Source: Fibrobacterota bacterium
Lineage (GTDB): Bacteria > Fibrobacterota > Chitinivibrionia > Chitinivibrionales > JANQEN01
DNA length: 7,597 bases
NCBI GenBank assembly: GCA_030619215.1
Contig: JAUXBV010000143.1
Span: 1 to 7,597, forward strand
Reading direction: 5' to 3'
Part shown: positions 1 through 6,549 of the stretch, piece by piece
Layout of the letters: each line of letters starts with the position of its first letter
Position numbering within the stretch: position 1 is the stretch's first letter
Notes under the pieces: generated by a model
What the model saw: the letters and a program-made list of their open reading frames with translations, nothing else
Told to the model about the DNA's origin: nothing
The model's database searches: none
Translations under genes and position numbers: made by a program

Positions 1-1
1 G

Positions 2-1147
2 TCTCCAGCTCTGGCAGGTAGTATCTTACGTAGAAAAAAATCAGATAAAAATATTGTCTTTAGATCATTTGATAAGGGACTGGAATCTTTTAAACGAGGA
101 TATGAAAAGCTTTTGCGTAAGTTGATTAAATTTTGGTATCTCATGGTGATACTCTATATTGTTCTTTTAGTAGCAACTTTTGGTGTATTTAAACTTTTAC
201 CAACAGGGTTTTTGCCGAATGAAGATCAAGGGACACTGATTGCAGCCGTATCCATGCAACCGGGAACGACGCTACAAAAAGTGAATATTGCCACACGAGA
301 TGTAGTGGATATTATTAAAAATACAGAAGGTGTATCTGATGTGTTAACCATTAATGGATTCAATACGATCACGGGTGCATTGGATTCATCGACAGCTACG
401 CTATTCATTGTGCTTGATCATTGGGATGATAGAAAAACAGTGGAAACATCTGTAAAAGTGATGACTGCAAAAATGTTAGCAGAGACAAAAGTGCAAGTAC
501 CCTCTGCAAATGTGCGAGTATTCAGTCCTCCTTCTATACCGGGACTTTCTGCTGTAGGTGGATTTGAAGTTAAACTACAAAATCTTAACGCTATGCCTTT
601 AAATGAGTTTGAACAGCAGGCAATGGCATTTATGAAAAAGCTCAATGATGATGAGCGTATCATGATGGCATATACGATGTTTAATGCTAACTACCCTCAA
701 CTCTATGTAGATATTAACAGAGATAAAGTTTTCTCTTTGGGATTAAAAATAAATGATGTTTTTGCTGTATTGCAAACGTATCTAGGTTCACTTTATGTGA
801 ATGATTTTAATAAATTTGGTAAAACATATCGCGTCTTTATACAAGCGGATGACTCATTTAGAACCAATAAAAACGATATATCCACCTTTTTTGTAAAAAA
901 TAATAAAGGAGAGATGATACCATTGAGTACAGTTGTTAGCATCAAAAACACAAGTGGTGCAAACACCATTACACACTTTAATGCCTATCAGAGTATTGCT
1001 ATTAATGGTATCCACAATATTCGGGAAGGATTTAGTTCTGCTGATGCTATCACTGCCATAGAAGAGATAGCAGAAAAAGAGTTACCTTCTAATGTAGGAT
1101 ATGAGTATTCTGGAATCACTTTACAGGAAAAAGAAGCAGGGTCTGCC
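2..1147 (+). pseudogene. RND multidrug efflux pump inner-membrane subunit (AcrB/HAE1 type), fragment lacking both ends
   Basis: RND pumps of this type use the proton gradient to export drugs and other hydrophobic compounds through a tripartite complex spanning the envelope. The fragment matches the central to C-terminal part of AcrB, roughly its residues 490-840. In order it has the TLTPAL-type end of TM6 (SPALAGSILRR, 2-34), a cytoplasmic linker, the TM7 equivalent (FWYLMVILYIVLLVATFGVF, about 134-193), the hallmark GFLPNEDQG just after it, the porter and docking subdomains (including LGLKINDVFAVLQTYLGSLYVNDF), and the motif GYEYSGITLQEKEAGSA, equivalent to AcrB GYDWTGMSYQERLSGNQA. Sequence identity to the family then stops abruptly. 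TM8-TM12, including the segment that holds the proton-relay lysine (AcrB K940), are absent, so this fragment could not transport. Its AT-rich codons and wording recall Campylobacterota pumps; that assignment is inference. Confidence 0.85.
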
Positions 1148-2878
1148 CTGATAGACCTTCAGAAGAAGGAGAGCCTGGATAGTGTAGCTGCAATGAGCTG
1201 CCTCAGTTTATTTCAGCTTGATATAATAAAATACGAGCCCTATCTTGAGAAAGCGGGCCTTTTATTGGAGCAGCATGGCTCGATTGATATGGCCAGGCAG
1301 GTTTATGCCGTTGCGTTTGAAAAACACAGTAATCCGAAGTTCGCAATCCTTCTTGCGAGGCTTGAATTCAAGCAGAAAAACTGCAGCAGAGTGAAGGGCG
1401 TGCTTGAGGCTTTGGGCCCGCCCTGGGATAAGGACCGGGAAGTTATTGCCATGCTTGATAAGTGCTACGAGGACAAGGTGCCGCCACAGATTACAATGAA
1501 CGGGCCGGACCCGTTTATAATTGAGGCCGGTTCCGCGGATTATATTGAGCCGGGCGCCACCGCTGTAGATGATGTTGACGGCGATCTGACACATTTTATC
1601 AAAGTAACCGGCAAGGTAAATACCTCTGTCGTTGATACCTATATGGTCACCTATACGGTAACAGACGCCAGTAATAACAGGGCGACAAAAACCCGTACTG
1701 TGGTAATATCCGATGATAATCCACCTGTATTGGAGCTCATTGGCCCTGCTGGGGTAAAGCTTGAATTTGGCGATAGATATGATGAAGGTGGTGCCATGGC
1801 AATGGATTCCCGTGACGGAGATTTAACTTCGAAAATAAAGATATCGGGCAAGGTAAATCCAAATGTCGCCGGTGTCTATACCTTGACCTATTCTGTGAGT
1901 GACAAATCGGGTAATACCGCAACACAGACCCGTACGGTTACCGTAAGTGGGGATGTAACACCTCCTGAAATGACGCTGGTAGGGAGCACTCCCATGTACC
2001 TGAAAGTTGGTGAAAGATACAAAGAGCAGGGATGCAGGGCAATTGACAAAGTAGATGGAGACTTAACAAAACAGAGACTGATACAGGTGAAGGGCAGGGT
2101 GAATTCCATGGTACCCGGATCCTATAAAATTGTTTACTCTGCCAGAGATAAAGCAGGCAATGTCGCTACAGCAGAGAGAGTTGTCAATGTTCTTGCAGAG
2201 GATACCAAGATAGATAAGACACCGCCCGTCATTACCCTTATCGGGGGTACTCAAAAAGATATTATCTACGTTGGTGATGAATATGAGGAGCCCGGCGTCA
2301 ATGCAATTGATAAGGTTGACGGAGATATTACTGCGTATATCAAAATAGAGGGTGAGATTAATCCGACACTCCCCGGTGACTATGCAATTAAATATACTGC
2401 TATAGATAAATCCGGTAATAAAACTGTAAAAGTAGTTAGGGTAAAAGTGAGGAAGAGAGGGGAACGGTATAGAAAAGAAAGGATGGCTTCAATTAAAAGG
2501 AAAACAAGGAAAGATGCAACTAAAAAGCAGACAGTGCATCAGGAAACGCAAACAGGCCTCGGTTTGAAGAAAAGGGAAGGGAGAAAGAAAGCCCTGGTTG
2601 CTCTTTTAACCGGTGCCGGGGGAATTGGTATAGGCGCTTTAGGCTACCTGTTGGATACTAAGATACCGGGATATAAAGAGGAATGGGATGAGATTTATGG
2701 AAAATGGAAGTATGAAGTAGATAGCGATAAAAAAGCTGATTTTCAAAAGGAACTTGATGCAAAAAGAAATGACATTGATAAGATACGCAACTTAAGAGCT
2801 TTGTGTTACCTTGGAGGTAGTGCTCTCAGTATAGGATTTACCATTAATTTAGCTATTCCGAAAGTACGAAAAAAGTGA
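2..2878 (+). CDS. Chimeric ORF: truncated RND efflux pump joined in frame to TPR/DUF5011 membrane protein; 5' partial
   Basis: One frame is open from base 2 to the TGA at 2876-2878. A TTG at 113 could be called as a start, but codons 2-112 already encode pump sequence (SPALAGSILRRKK at 2-40), so the gene begins outside the window and 113 is internal. Counting from 113 (921 residues), residues 1 to about 345 are the second half of an AcrB-like transporter, stopping just after its second large periplasmic region. Residues from about 346 on are unrelated: a TPR-like helical stretch, four DUF5011 domains, a basic linker and a two-helix membrane hairpin. No known protein family joins a half pump to Ig-like domains, and base composition becomes more GC-rich at the join. 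I read this as two broken genes fused by a chimeric assembly or a rearrangement, not as one functional protein. The two halves are described separately below. Confidence 0.75.
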   Translation, partial: SPALAGSILRRKKSDKNIVFRSFDKGLESFKRGYEKLLRKLIKFWYLMVILYIVLLVATFGVFKLLPTGFLPNEDQGTLIAAVSMQPGTTLQKVNIATRDVVDIIKNTEGVSDVLTINGFNTITGALDSSTATLFIVLDHWDDRKTVETSVKVMTAKMLAETKVQVPSANVRVFSPPSIPGLSAVGGFEVKLQNLNAMPLNEFEQQAMAFMKKLNDDERIMMAYTMFNANYPQLYVDINRDKVFSLGLKINDVFAVLQTYLGSLYVNDFNKFGKTYRVFIQADDSFRTNKNDISTFFVKNNKGEMIPLSTVVSIKNTSGANTITHFNAYQSIAINGIHNIREGFSSADAITAIEEIAEKELPSNVGYEYSGITLQEKEAGSALIDLQKKESLDSVAAMSCLSLFQLDIIKYEPYLEKAGLLLEQHGSIDMARQVYAVAFEKHSNPKFAILLARLEFKQKNCSRVKGVLEALGPPWDKDREVIAMLDKCYEDKVPPQITMNGPDPFIIEAGSADYIEPGATAVDDVDGDLTHFIKVTGKVNTSVVDTYMVTYTVTDASNNRATKTRTVVISDDNPPVLELIGPAGVKLEFGDRYDEGGAMAMDSRDGDLTSKIKISGKVNPNVAGVYTLTYSVSDKSGNTATQTRTVTVSGDVTPPEMTLVGSTPMYLKVGERYKEQGCRAIDKVDGDLTKQRLIQVKGRVNSMVPGSYKIVYSARDKAGNVATAERVVNVLAEDTKIDKTPPVITLIGGTQKDIIYVGDEYEEPGVNAIDKVDGDITAYIKIEGEINPTLPGDYAIKYTAIDKSGNKTVKVVRVKVRKRGERYRKERMASIKRKTRKDATKKQTVHQETQTGLGLKKREGRKKALVALLTGAGGIGIGALGYLLDTKIPGYKEEWDEIYGKWKYEVDSDKKADFQKELDAKRNDIDKIRNLRALCYLGGSALSIGFTINLAIPKVRKK
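1148..2878 (+). CDS. TPR-like and DUF5011 repeat protein with C-terminal membrane hairpin, N-terminus missing
   Basis: Residue numbers follow the TTG at 113. Residues about 350-455 form paired amphipathic helices resembling TPR units (for example YLEKAGLLLEQHGSIDMARQ followed by a similar pair). Four DUF5011 Ig-like domains follow at about 457-533, 537-612, 617-693 and 704-779. Each opens with a PPxITLxG-like strand, has a (E)PGATAxDxxDGDLT-like core and ends in VTYxVTDxxGNxAxxxRTVxV. A lysine/arginine-rich linker (780-826), a Gly-rich hydrophobic helix (827-847), a charged helical segment (848-893) and a second hydrophobic helix (about 895-915) finish the protein. Any signal peptide and true start were lost at the join. 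The likely role is an envelope protein exposing Ig-like domains from a membrane hairpin, but substrate and partners are unknown. The same domain is repeated six times in the next gene, suggesting a shared surface function or local duplication. Confidence 0.7.
   Translation: MIDLQKKESLDSVAAMSCLSLFQLDIIKYEPYLEKAGLLLEQHGSIDMARQVYAVAFEKHSNPKFAILLARLEFKQKNCSRVKGVLEALGPPWDKDREVIAMLDKCYEDKVPPQITMNGPDPFIIEAGSADYIEPGATAVDDVDGDLTHFIKVTGKVNTSVVDTYMVTYTVTDASNNRATKTRTVVISDDNPPVLELIGPAGVKLEFGDRYDEGGAMAMDSRDGDLTSKIKISGKVNPNVAGVYTLTYSVSDKSGNTATQTRTVTVSGDVTPPEMTLVGSTPMYLKVGERYKEQGCRAIDKVDGDLTKQRLIQVKGRVNSMVPGSYKIVYSARDKAGNVATAERVVNVLAEDTKIDKTPPVITLIGGTQKDIIYVGDEYEEPGVNAIDKVDGDITAYIKIEGEINPTLPGDYAIKYTAIDKSGNKTVKVVRVKVRKRGERYRKERMASIKRKTRKDATKKQTVHQETQTGLGLKKREGRKKALVALLTGAGGIGIGALGYLLDTKIPGYKEEWDEIYGKWKYEVDSDKKADFQKELDAKRNDIDKIRNLRALCYLGGSALSIGFTINLAIPKVRKK
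1481..2449 (+). repeat. Array of four DUF5011 Ig-like domains (protein-level tandem repeat)
   Basis: Four units of about 76-77 residues lie at roughly 1481-1711, 1721-1948, 1961-2191 and 2222-2449. The DGD motif inside each unit (DDVDGD, DSRDGD, DKVDGD, DKVDGD) and the GxYxxxYxxxDxxGN strand pair make the periodicity clear. Unit 1 has a DTYMVTYTVTD variant lacking the usual glycine; unit 2 has DEGGAMAMD instead of EPGATAxD; unit 3 has KEQGCRAID. The DNA has diverged enough that the units are not simple nucleotide repeats. Confidence 0.85.
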
Positions 2879-3036
2879 TGAATGAAATCTGTTAACTCGT
2901 AATCCGGGAAAATGTGTTATTAACGGAATCAAAAATAAAATATCCGGAATTGAACTTTAAAACATATAAAAACGACTAATATTATGATATATTATTAATG
3001 AAGATGGAATATATTTGGTATATAGAGAATATTTAC

Positions 3037-3065
3037 TTAATTATTATTGTTAAATTCAGTATAAT
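3037..3065 (+). promoter_or_regulatory. Candidate sigma-70 type promoter for the DUF5011 lipoprotein gene
   Basis: A perfect TATAAT lies at 3060-3065. At 17-bp spacing the -35 position (3037-3042) reads TTAATT, a weak 3/6 match, so the call rests mainly on the -10. Transcription would begin near 3072 and give a leader of about 36 nt. The surrounding DNA (2879-3107) is very AT-rich, so chance matches to TATAAT are expected and confidence is modest. I saw no convincing intrinsic terminator for the preceding gene in this gap. Confidence 0.35.
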
Positions 3066-3095
3066 ATGGGATAAAATAAGGCTATAAATATATTT

Positions 3096-3103
3096 GGAGG
3101 GAG
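3096..3103 (+). promoter_or_regulatory. Ribosome binding site of the DUF5011 lipoprotein gene
   Basis: GGAGGGAG lies just upstream of the ATG at 3108, with 7 nt between GGAGG and the start codon. This strong Shine-Dalgarno fixes the start and agrees with the signal-peptide-like N-terminus. Confidence 0.8.
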
Positions 3104-3107
3104 CATA

Positions 3108-5288
3108 ATGAGTATAGATAAGAGAACCATCTATACAGCGGGAGGGTTATTGGCGTGTGTATTGCTGTTTACCTGCACAAAAGTCAGCTTCGAAGATCCA
3201 TTCACCGGTGAAGATGCTCTGGCTGTTCCTATTATAACCGTGCTCGGAGACGATCCTTACAAATTAAATGTCAATGATACCTATTGTGAACCCGGCGCAA
3301 CAGCTATCGATACTTGTGATGGAGATACGACGGATATAACGGATAGTATTGAAATTAAGGACGGCAGTGTGTCAACAGACGCTCCCGGAGAGCATACTAT
3401 CAAGTATTATGCAAGGGGCTTAAATGGTATACAGGCAAAAAAGGAGAGACGTGTTGTTGTCACGGAGATTACCGGCCCTGATACTGAAAAACCGATAATA
3501 ACCATTCTGGGCCTGAATCCTAAAATACTGTTTATCGGTGAAACCTATACTGAAGAAGGTGCCACCGCCTACGACAGTGTTGACGGGAATCTTACCGATG
3601 AAATAGTGACTTATGGTGATAATGTCACTACCGATGAGCTTGATTCTTTTGAAGTGTGGTACATGGTAACTGATAAGGCAGGAAACATTGCCAGAAAGAA
3701 AAGGGATATTTATATCTGGGAAGGCGGTGACAGGCCTCCGGAATTAACCCTTCTTGGCGATCCGCAGGTTATCATTTATTTATATGAAGATTTCGTTGAT
3801 CCCGGCGCAACGGCATGGGATGAGGTTGACGGTGATCTCACTGATAAGATTGTGATTATTGACAGTGTTAACAATACGGTGCAGGGAATATACCCTGTAC
3901 GTTACAAAGTATCTGATAAAGCAGGAAATACAACCAAGAAAGACCGCTATGTAACGGTTTTGAACTGGGCAGATACGATTCCTCCGGTTATAACCCTGTT
4001 AGGGGACAGCATTCTGAAGGTTGGAGCTGGTGGTAGTTTTCAAGACCCCGGCGCAACTGCATTAGATAATGTGGATGGAGACATCTCGAACAGGATTCAA
4101 GACTCCGGCTCCGTTGATATGCAGAAGGTTGGGAGCTATAACGTTTATTATAACGTTGAAGATGGAGCGGGAAATAAAGCGGAGGAGAAAAGACGAACCG
4201 TGAGTGTTGTTGATACGATAGGGCCGACTATCGCCATTAATCCACCGAATCCTATCAACATTTACGTCGGTACTGCCTATCACGAGTGGGGAGCTACAGC
4301 ATACGATAATCTTGACGGTGATATTACCAGTATTCTTGATACCGTTGGCTTCGTAAACGTAAATACAAATGACAGTGTTGATGTTCACACGGGTGGCCAA
4401 TACAGGGTCCATTATAGAGTAACAGATAACGCAGGGCATAAAACCGATTCAATACGAATAGTAAATGTTGCTGATTTTGCCGATACGGTACCTCCGATTA
4501 TTACTCTCAATGGTCAGAACCCAATGAACCTTGACGTTGGTGATTCTTATAACGAACCCGGTGCAACAGCGTGGGATAATAAAGATGGCGATATCTCTGA
4601 TAGTATCGATATAAAGGACACTATAAATACTTCAGTTCAAGGTGCTTATAGAGCGCATTACAGGGTGTCGGATCAAGACGGTAACGCGGCACATGAAATA
4701 CGAACGGTTTATGTCGGTATAACTGGTGGGGATTCGATTACTATAGGAACAGGTAGTACAACAGGCCAACATCTGCCTATGGAATGCTTTTATGGTTATA
4801 CTTATACTGAATCAATATATTTGAAAAGTGAGCTTAATGTACCAGGTCCTATAACTATTGATTCAATTGGCTATTATTACAATGGTGGTGGCTCGTTCTC
4901 AGATGCAATAAGGGTTTATATGGGCAATACCAGTAAGAGCTCCTATACCTCTAATCAGGACTGGGTATCTTCAGGGAGTATGACACAGGTATACAACGGT
5001 AATTATCCGGTAGGCTCGTCAGCAGGCTGGTATAAGATTAGATTCAGCACTCCTTTTACCTATAACAACTCCAATAACCTTGTTATTGCTTTTGATGAAA
5101 ATACCAACGGCTATCATAGCGATTCTGATGAATTTCGCTGCTCAAGCAAAAGTGCAACCAGGAGTAAGTATTTTTATAGCGATAATACAGACCCTAACCC
5201 CTCAGGCCCTCCGACAACGGGTGATGGTATAAATACTTTCATTGGAGGCAACAGTTATTGCCCGAATATAAAAATCTTCTATCATTAA
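3108..5288 (+). CDS. Putative surface lipoprotein with six DUF5011 Ig-like domains and a C-terminal beta-rich module
   Basis: The 726-residue product starts with a basic tip (MSIDKR), a hydrophobic core and Cys at 17 and 23. LLFTC at 19-23 is a non-classical lipobox with Thr before Cys; LLAC at 14-17 fits the consensus better but leaves a very short hydrophobic core. Six DUF5011 domains follow at about 41-118, 129-204, 210-284, 292-367, 373-454 and 462-537, most carrying the (E/D)PGATAxDxxDGD core. Domain 5 has a short insertion (VNTNDSVDVHTGGQ). Residues 542-726 form a separate beta-rich module (ITIGTGSTTGQHLPMECFYG, then IYLKSEL and IDSIGYYY), a type I recall from secreted proteins of Bacteroidota and related phyla. 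It has no catalytic signature I recognise. A role in surface adhesion or glycan binding is inference. The gene has its own promoter candidate, a strong ribosome binding site and a downstream terminator, so it is probably monocistronic. Confidence 0.85.
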   Translation: MSIDKRTIYTAGGLLACVLLFTCTKVSFEDPFTGEDALAVPIITVLGDDPYKLNVNDTYCEPGATAIDTCDGDTTDITDSIEIKDGSVSTDAPGEHTIKYYARGLNGIQAKKERRVVVTEITGPDTEKPIITILGLNPKILFIGETYTEEGATAYDSVDGNLTDEIVTYGDNVTTDELDSFEVWYMVTDKAGNIARKKRDIYIWEGGDRPPELTLLGDPQVIIYLYEDFVDPGATAWDEVDGDLTDKIVIIDSVNNTVQGIYPVRYKVSDKAGNTTKKDRYVTVLNWADTIPPVITLLGDSILKVGAGGSFQDPGATALDNVDGDISNRIQDSGSVDMQKVGSYNVYYNVEDGAGNKAEEKRRTVSVVDTIGPTIAINPPNPINIYVGTAYHEWGATAYDNLDGDITSILDTVGFVNVNTNDSVDVHTGGQYRVHYRVTDNAGHKTDSIRIVNVADFADTVPPIITLNGQNPMNLDVGDSYNEPGATAWDNKDGDISDSIDIKDTINTSVQGAYRAHYRVSDQDGNAAHEIRTVYVGITGGDSITIGTGSTTGQHLPMECFYGYTYTESIYLKSELNVPGPITIDSIGYYYNGGGSFSDAIRVYMGNTSKSSYTSNQDWVSSGSMTQVYNGNYPVGSSAGWYKIRFSTPFTYNNSNNLVIAFDENTNGYHSDSDEFRCSSKSATRSKYFYSDNTDPNPSGPPTTGDGINTFIGGNSYCPNIKIFYH
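3228..4718 (+). repeat. Array of six DUF5011 Ig-like domains with conserved DNA words
   Basis: Units lie near 3228-3461, 3492-3719, 3735-3959, 3981-4208, 4224-4469 and 4491-4718. The 10-mer CCCGGCGCAA, encoding part of the PGAT core, occurs at 3291, 3801 and 4047, and one base off (CCCGGTGCAA) at 4557. Spacings of 510, 246 and 510 are one or two units, so some units share nucleotide identity at the core motif although the rest has diverged. Confidence 0.85.
4731..5285 (+). other. C-terminal beta-rich module of the lipoprotein (possible carbohydrate- or surface-binding domain)
   Basis: Residues 542-726 have no DUF5011 signature. They are rich in Tyr, Ser, Asn and Gly, with alternating beta-strand patterns (IDSIGYYY, DAIRVYMGNT, WYKIRFSTPF, NNLVIAFDEN) and a terminal strand IKIFYH. 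The phrase order (TIGTGST, aromatic-rich strand, IYLKSEL, then a long beta sandwich ending in NLVIAFDEN) matches a module frequent in extracellular proteins of Bacteroidota and Cloacimonadota-like bacteria, recalled from family knowledge and not searched. No type IX secretion C-terminal tail is evident. Confidence 0.55.
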
Positions 5289-5314
5289 AATTCTTAGAGA
5301 TAATAATGATATAT

Positions 5315-5343
5315 AAAAGCACCTTTTTCAGGTGCTTTTTTTT
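5315..5343 (+). terminator. Intrinsic (Rho-independent) terminator after the lipoprotein gene
   Basis: A perfect 10-bp stem pairs AAAAGCACCT (5315-5324) with AGGTGCTTTT (5330-5339) around a 5-nt loop TTTTC, and runs into eight T residues (5336-5343). It lies 27 bases after the TAA and separates the lipoprotein gene from the hflKC operon. Confidence 0.93.
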
Positions 5344-5433
5344 ATAATTACCTATTAACCTTCCATTTATATCCTAATCTATATATATTGCCTGATAAAA
5401 GTAATAAGTATAACTCTCCCTTAACAATCGCAA

Positions 5434-5449
5434 TTTTACAAGTGTAAAA
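5434..5449 (+). promoter_or_regulatory. Perfect 16-bp palindrome, candidate operator upstream of hflK
   Basis: TTTTACA, two bases AG, then TGTAAAA form a perfect 7+7 inverted repeat about 100 bp before the hflK start. It has no T-run and a loop too small for a terminator, so a dimeric repressor or activator site fits better. It overlaps the -35 element proposed for the hflK promoter, which would suit repression. The cognate regulator is not in the window, and AT-richness makes chance possible. Confidence 0.4.
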
Positions 5450-5463
5450 AATAAAGATATATG
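5435..5463 (+). promoter_or_regulatory. Candidate promoter of the hflKC operon
   Basis: TTTACA (5435-5440, 5/6 to TTGACA) and TATATG (5458-5463, 4/6 to TATAAT) are separated by exactly 17 bp, giving a leader of about 80 nt before the ATG at 5551. A second, weaker candidate is TTGCCT (5388-5393) with TATAAC (5409-5414), but its spacer is only 15 bp. Confidence 0.4.
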
Positions 5464-5538
5464 GAATATTCTATTTCCCCGTGGAAGGAAGTATTTTCAT
5501 ACACTAATTAATGAATCAGCTTTTCAAGTTGAAGATAA

Positions 5539-5545
5539 AAGGAGG
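5539..5545 (+). promoter_or_regulatory. Ribosome binding site deciding the hflK start
   Basis: AAGGAGG ends 5 nt before ATG at 5551 but only 2 nt before the in-frame TTG at 5548. The spacing favours ATG 5551 as the real start, removing one residue from the longest possible ORF. Confidence 0.8.
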
Positions 5546-5550
5546 TATTG

Positions 5551-6549
5551 ATGAGTGATCAGATGGATCAAATAAATAATATTCTTAATCAATTGAAGGG
5601 GCGGTTTAATACAAGAAACAAATCGTTCTTTGTAACTATTGCAATTATAATAGTTGTATTATGGATACTTTTTACAGGTCTTTTTACGGTTGCGGTTGAT
5701 GAGGGCTCTGTTATTCAGCGCTTTGGCAGGTATGATCGTCAGCGTGGACCCGGATTGCATTTTAAATTGCCCGATGGCATTGAAAAACGGACGAATGTAA
5801 AGGTTAAGAAAGTTTATACTGCTGAATTTGGTTTACGAACGATCAAAGCTGATGTGGAAACAAAATATGCTCCTGAAGAGCAGTATCTCATTGAATCCCT
5901 TATGCTGACGGGTGATCTTAATTGTGCTCTTGTACCCTGGATTGTGCAGTTTCGAATCAGTGACCCGGTTAAATTTCTTTTTAAAGTAAGAGACCCCGAG
6001 TCAACCCTGCATGACCTTTCTGAAGCTATAATGCGTCAGGTAGTTGGGGACAGAAGTATAAATGAAGTAATCACAAAGAGGCTTGAGATTGCAGATAAGG
6101 CCAAAGTGGACTTACAGAAAGTTCTTGACGAAGCAGAGATCGGCCTTACTATCGTTAATATAGAATTGAAGAATACAAATGTGCCGGGTCCGGTACAGCC
6201 CTCATTTAATGAGGTTAACCAGGCTCTTCAGGAAAAAGAAAAGACGATTTATCAGGCGAGGGAGGAATATAATAAATCTATTCCGGCAGCAAAGGGAGAA
6301 GCAGAACGAGTAATAAGGGCGGCTGAAGGGTATGCTCTCAATAGAATTAATACGGCAAAAGGAGATTCAAGCCTGTTTGTATCTCAACATGCTGCTTATG
6401 CAAAGAGCAAGAATGTTACACGACGACGGATCTACCTTGAGACAATGGAGGAGATACTTCCTAAGCTGGGAGGTAAATATATAATAGACAGTGAGCAGCG
6501 CAGTATATTGCCCCTTTTAAATCTTGGTGGAAAGGGGGCAGGGAAATGA
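5551..6549 (+). CDS. hflK: HflK, SPFH-domain membrane protein (FtsH modulator subunit)
   Basis: HflK pairs with HflC in the inner membrane; together they form a large cage that encloses the AAA+ protease FtsH and modulates its degradation of membrane proteins. The 332-residue product has a short polar cytoplasmic tail (1-24), one membrane helix (about 25-47, SFFVTIAIIIVVLWILFTGL), then an SPFH domain opening with VDEGSVIQRFGRYDR and RGPGLHFKLPDGIEK. It continues through VPWIVQFRISDP to about residue 210. A long helical segment (about 218-285) with many Glu/Lys/Arg (NQALQEKEKTIYQAREEYNK, AKGEAERVIRAAEG) and the HflK signature RRRIYLETMEEILPK (291-305) follow. It is shorter than E. coli HflK (about 419) because the Gly-rich N-terminal tail is reduced; the core is complete. 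Its stop overlaps the hflC start. The ATG at 5551 is preferred over TTG 5548 on ribosome-binding-site spacing. Family assignment is confident. Confidence 0.93.
   Translation: MSDQMDQINNILNQLKGRFNTRNKSFFVTIAIIIVVLWILFTGLFTVAVDEGSVIQRFGRYDRQRGPGLHFKLPDGIEKRTNVKVKKVYTAEFGLRTIKADVETKYAPEEQYLIESLMLTGDLNCALVPWIVQFRISDPVKFLFKVRDPESTLHDLSEAIMRQVVGDRSINEVITKRLEIADKAKVDLQKVLDEAEIGLTIVNIELKNTNVPGPVQPSFNEVNQALQEKEKTIYQAREEYNKSIPAAKGEAERVIRAAEGYALNRINTAKGDSSLFVSQHAAYAKSKNVTRRRIYLETMEEILPKLGGKYIIDSEQRSILPLLNLGGKGAGK

Noticed and set aside
113..115. TTG at 113 as the start of the pump gene
   Set aside because: Codons 2-112 are in frame and encode recognisable RND sequence (SPALAGSILRR), and no Shine-Dalgarno precedes 113; the frame simply begins outside the window.
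1262..1594. Reverse-strand ORF of 110 codons, and similar ones at 418-663, 1888-2109 and 4062-4439
   Set aside because: All lie fully inside confidently assigned + strand genes and their translations show no recognisable domain or plausible start context.
113..2878. A genuine new fusion protein: drug pump with Ig-like extracellular arm
   Set aside because: The pump loses TM8-TM12 and its proton-relay lysine region, the second partner lacks its N-terminus, and base composition shifts at the join. A chimera or rearrangement explains this more simply than a functional fusion.
2879..3107. Small gene or structured RNA in the 229-bp AT-rich gap
   Set aside because: No ORF with a ribosome binding site and no stable stem was found; only a promoter candidate and the downstream gene's Shine-Dalgarno are supportable.
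3228..4718. CRISPR-like or satellite DNA array
   Set aside because: The periodicity is about 230-255 bp and protein-level (DUF5011 domains); there are no short identical repeats with unique spacers.
5388..5414. Alternative promoter TTGCCT / TATAAC before hflK
   Set aside because: The 15-bp spacer is short and the -35 match is partial; the TTTACA/TATATG pair with a 17-bp spacer is preferred.
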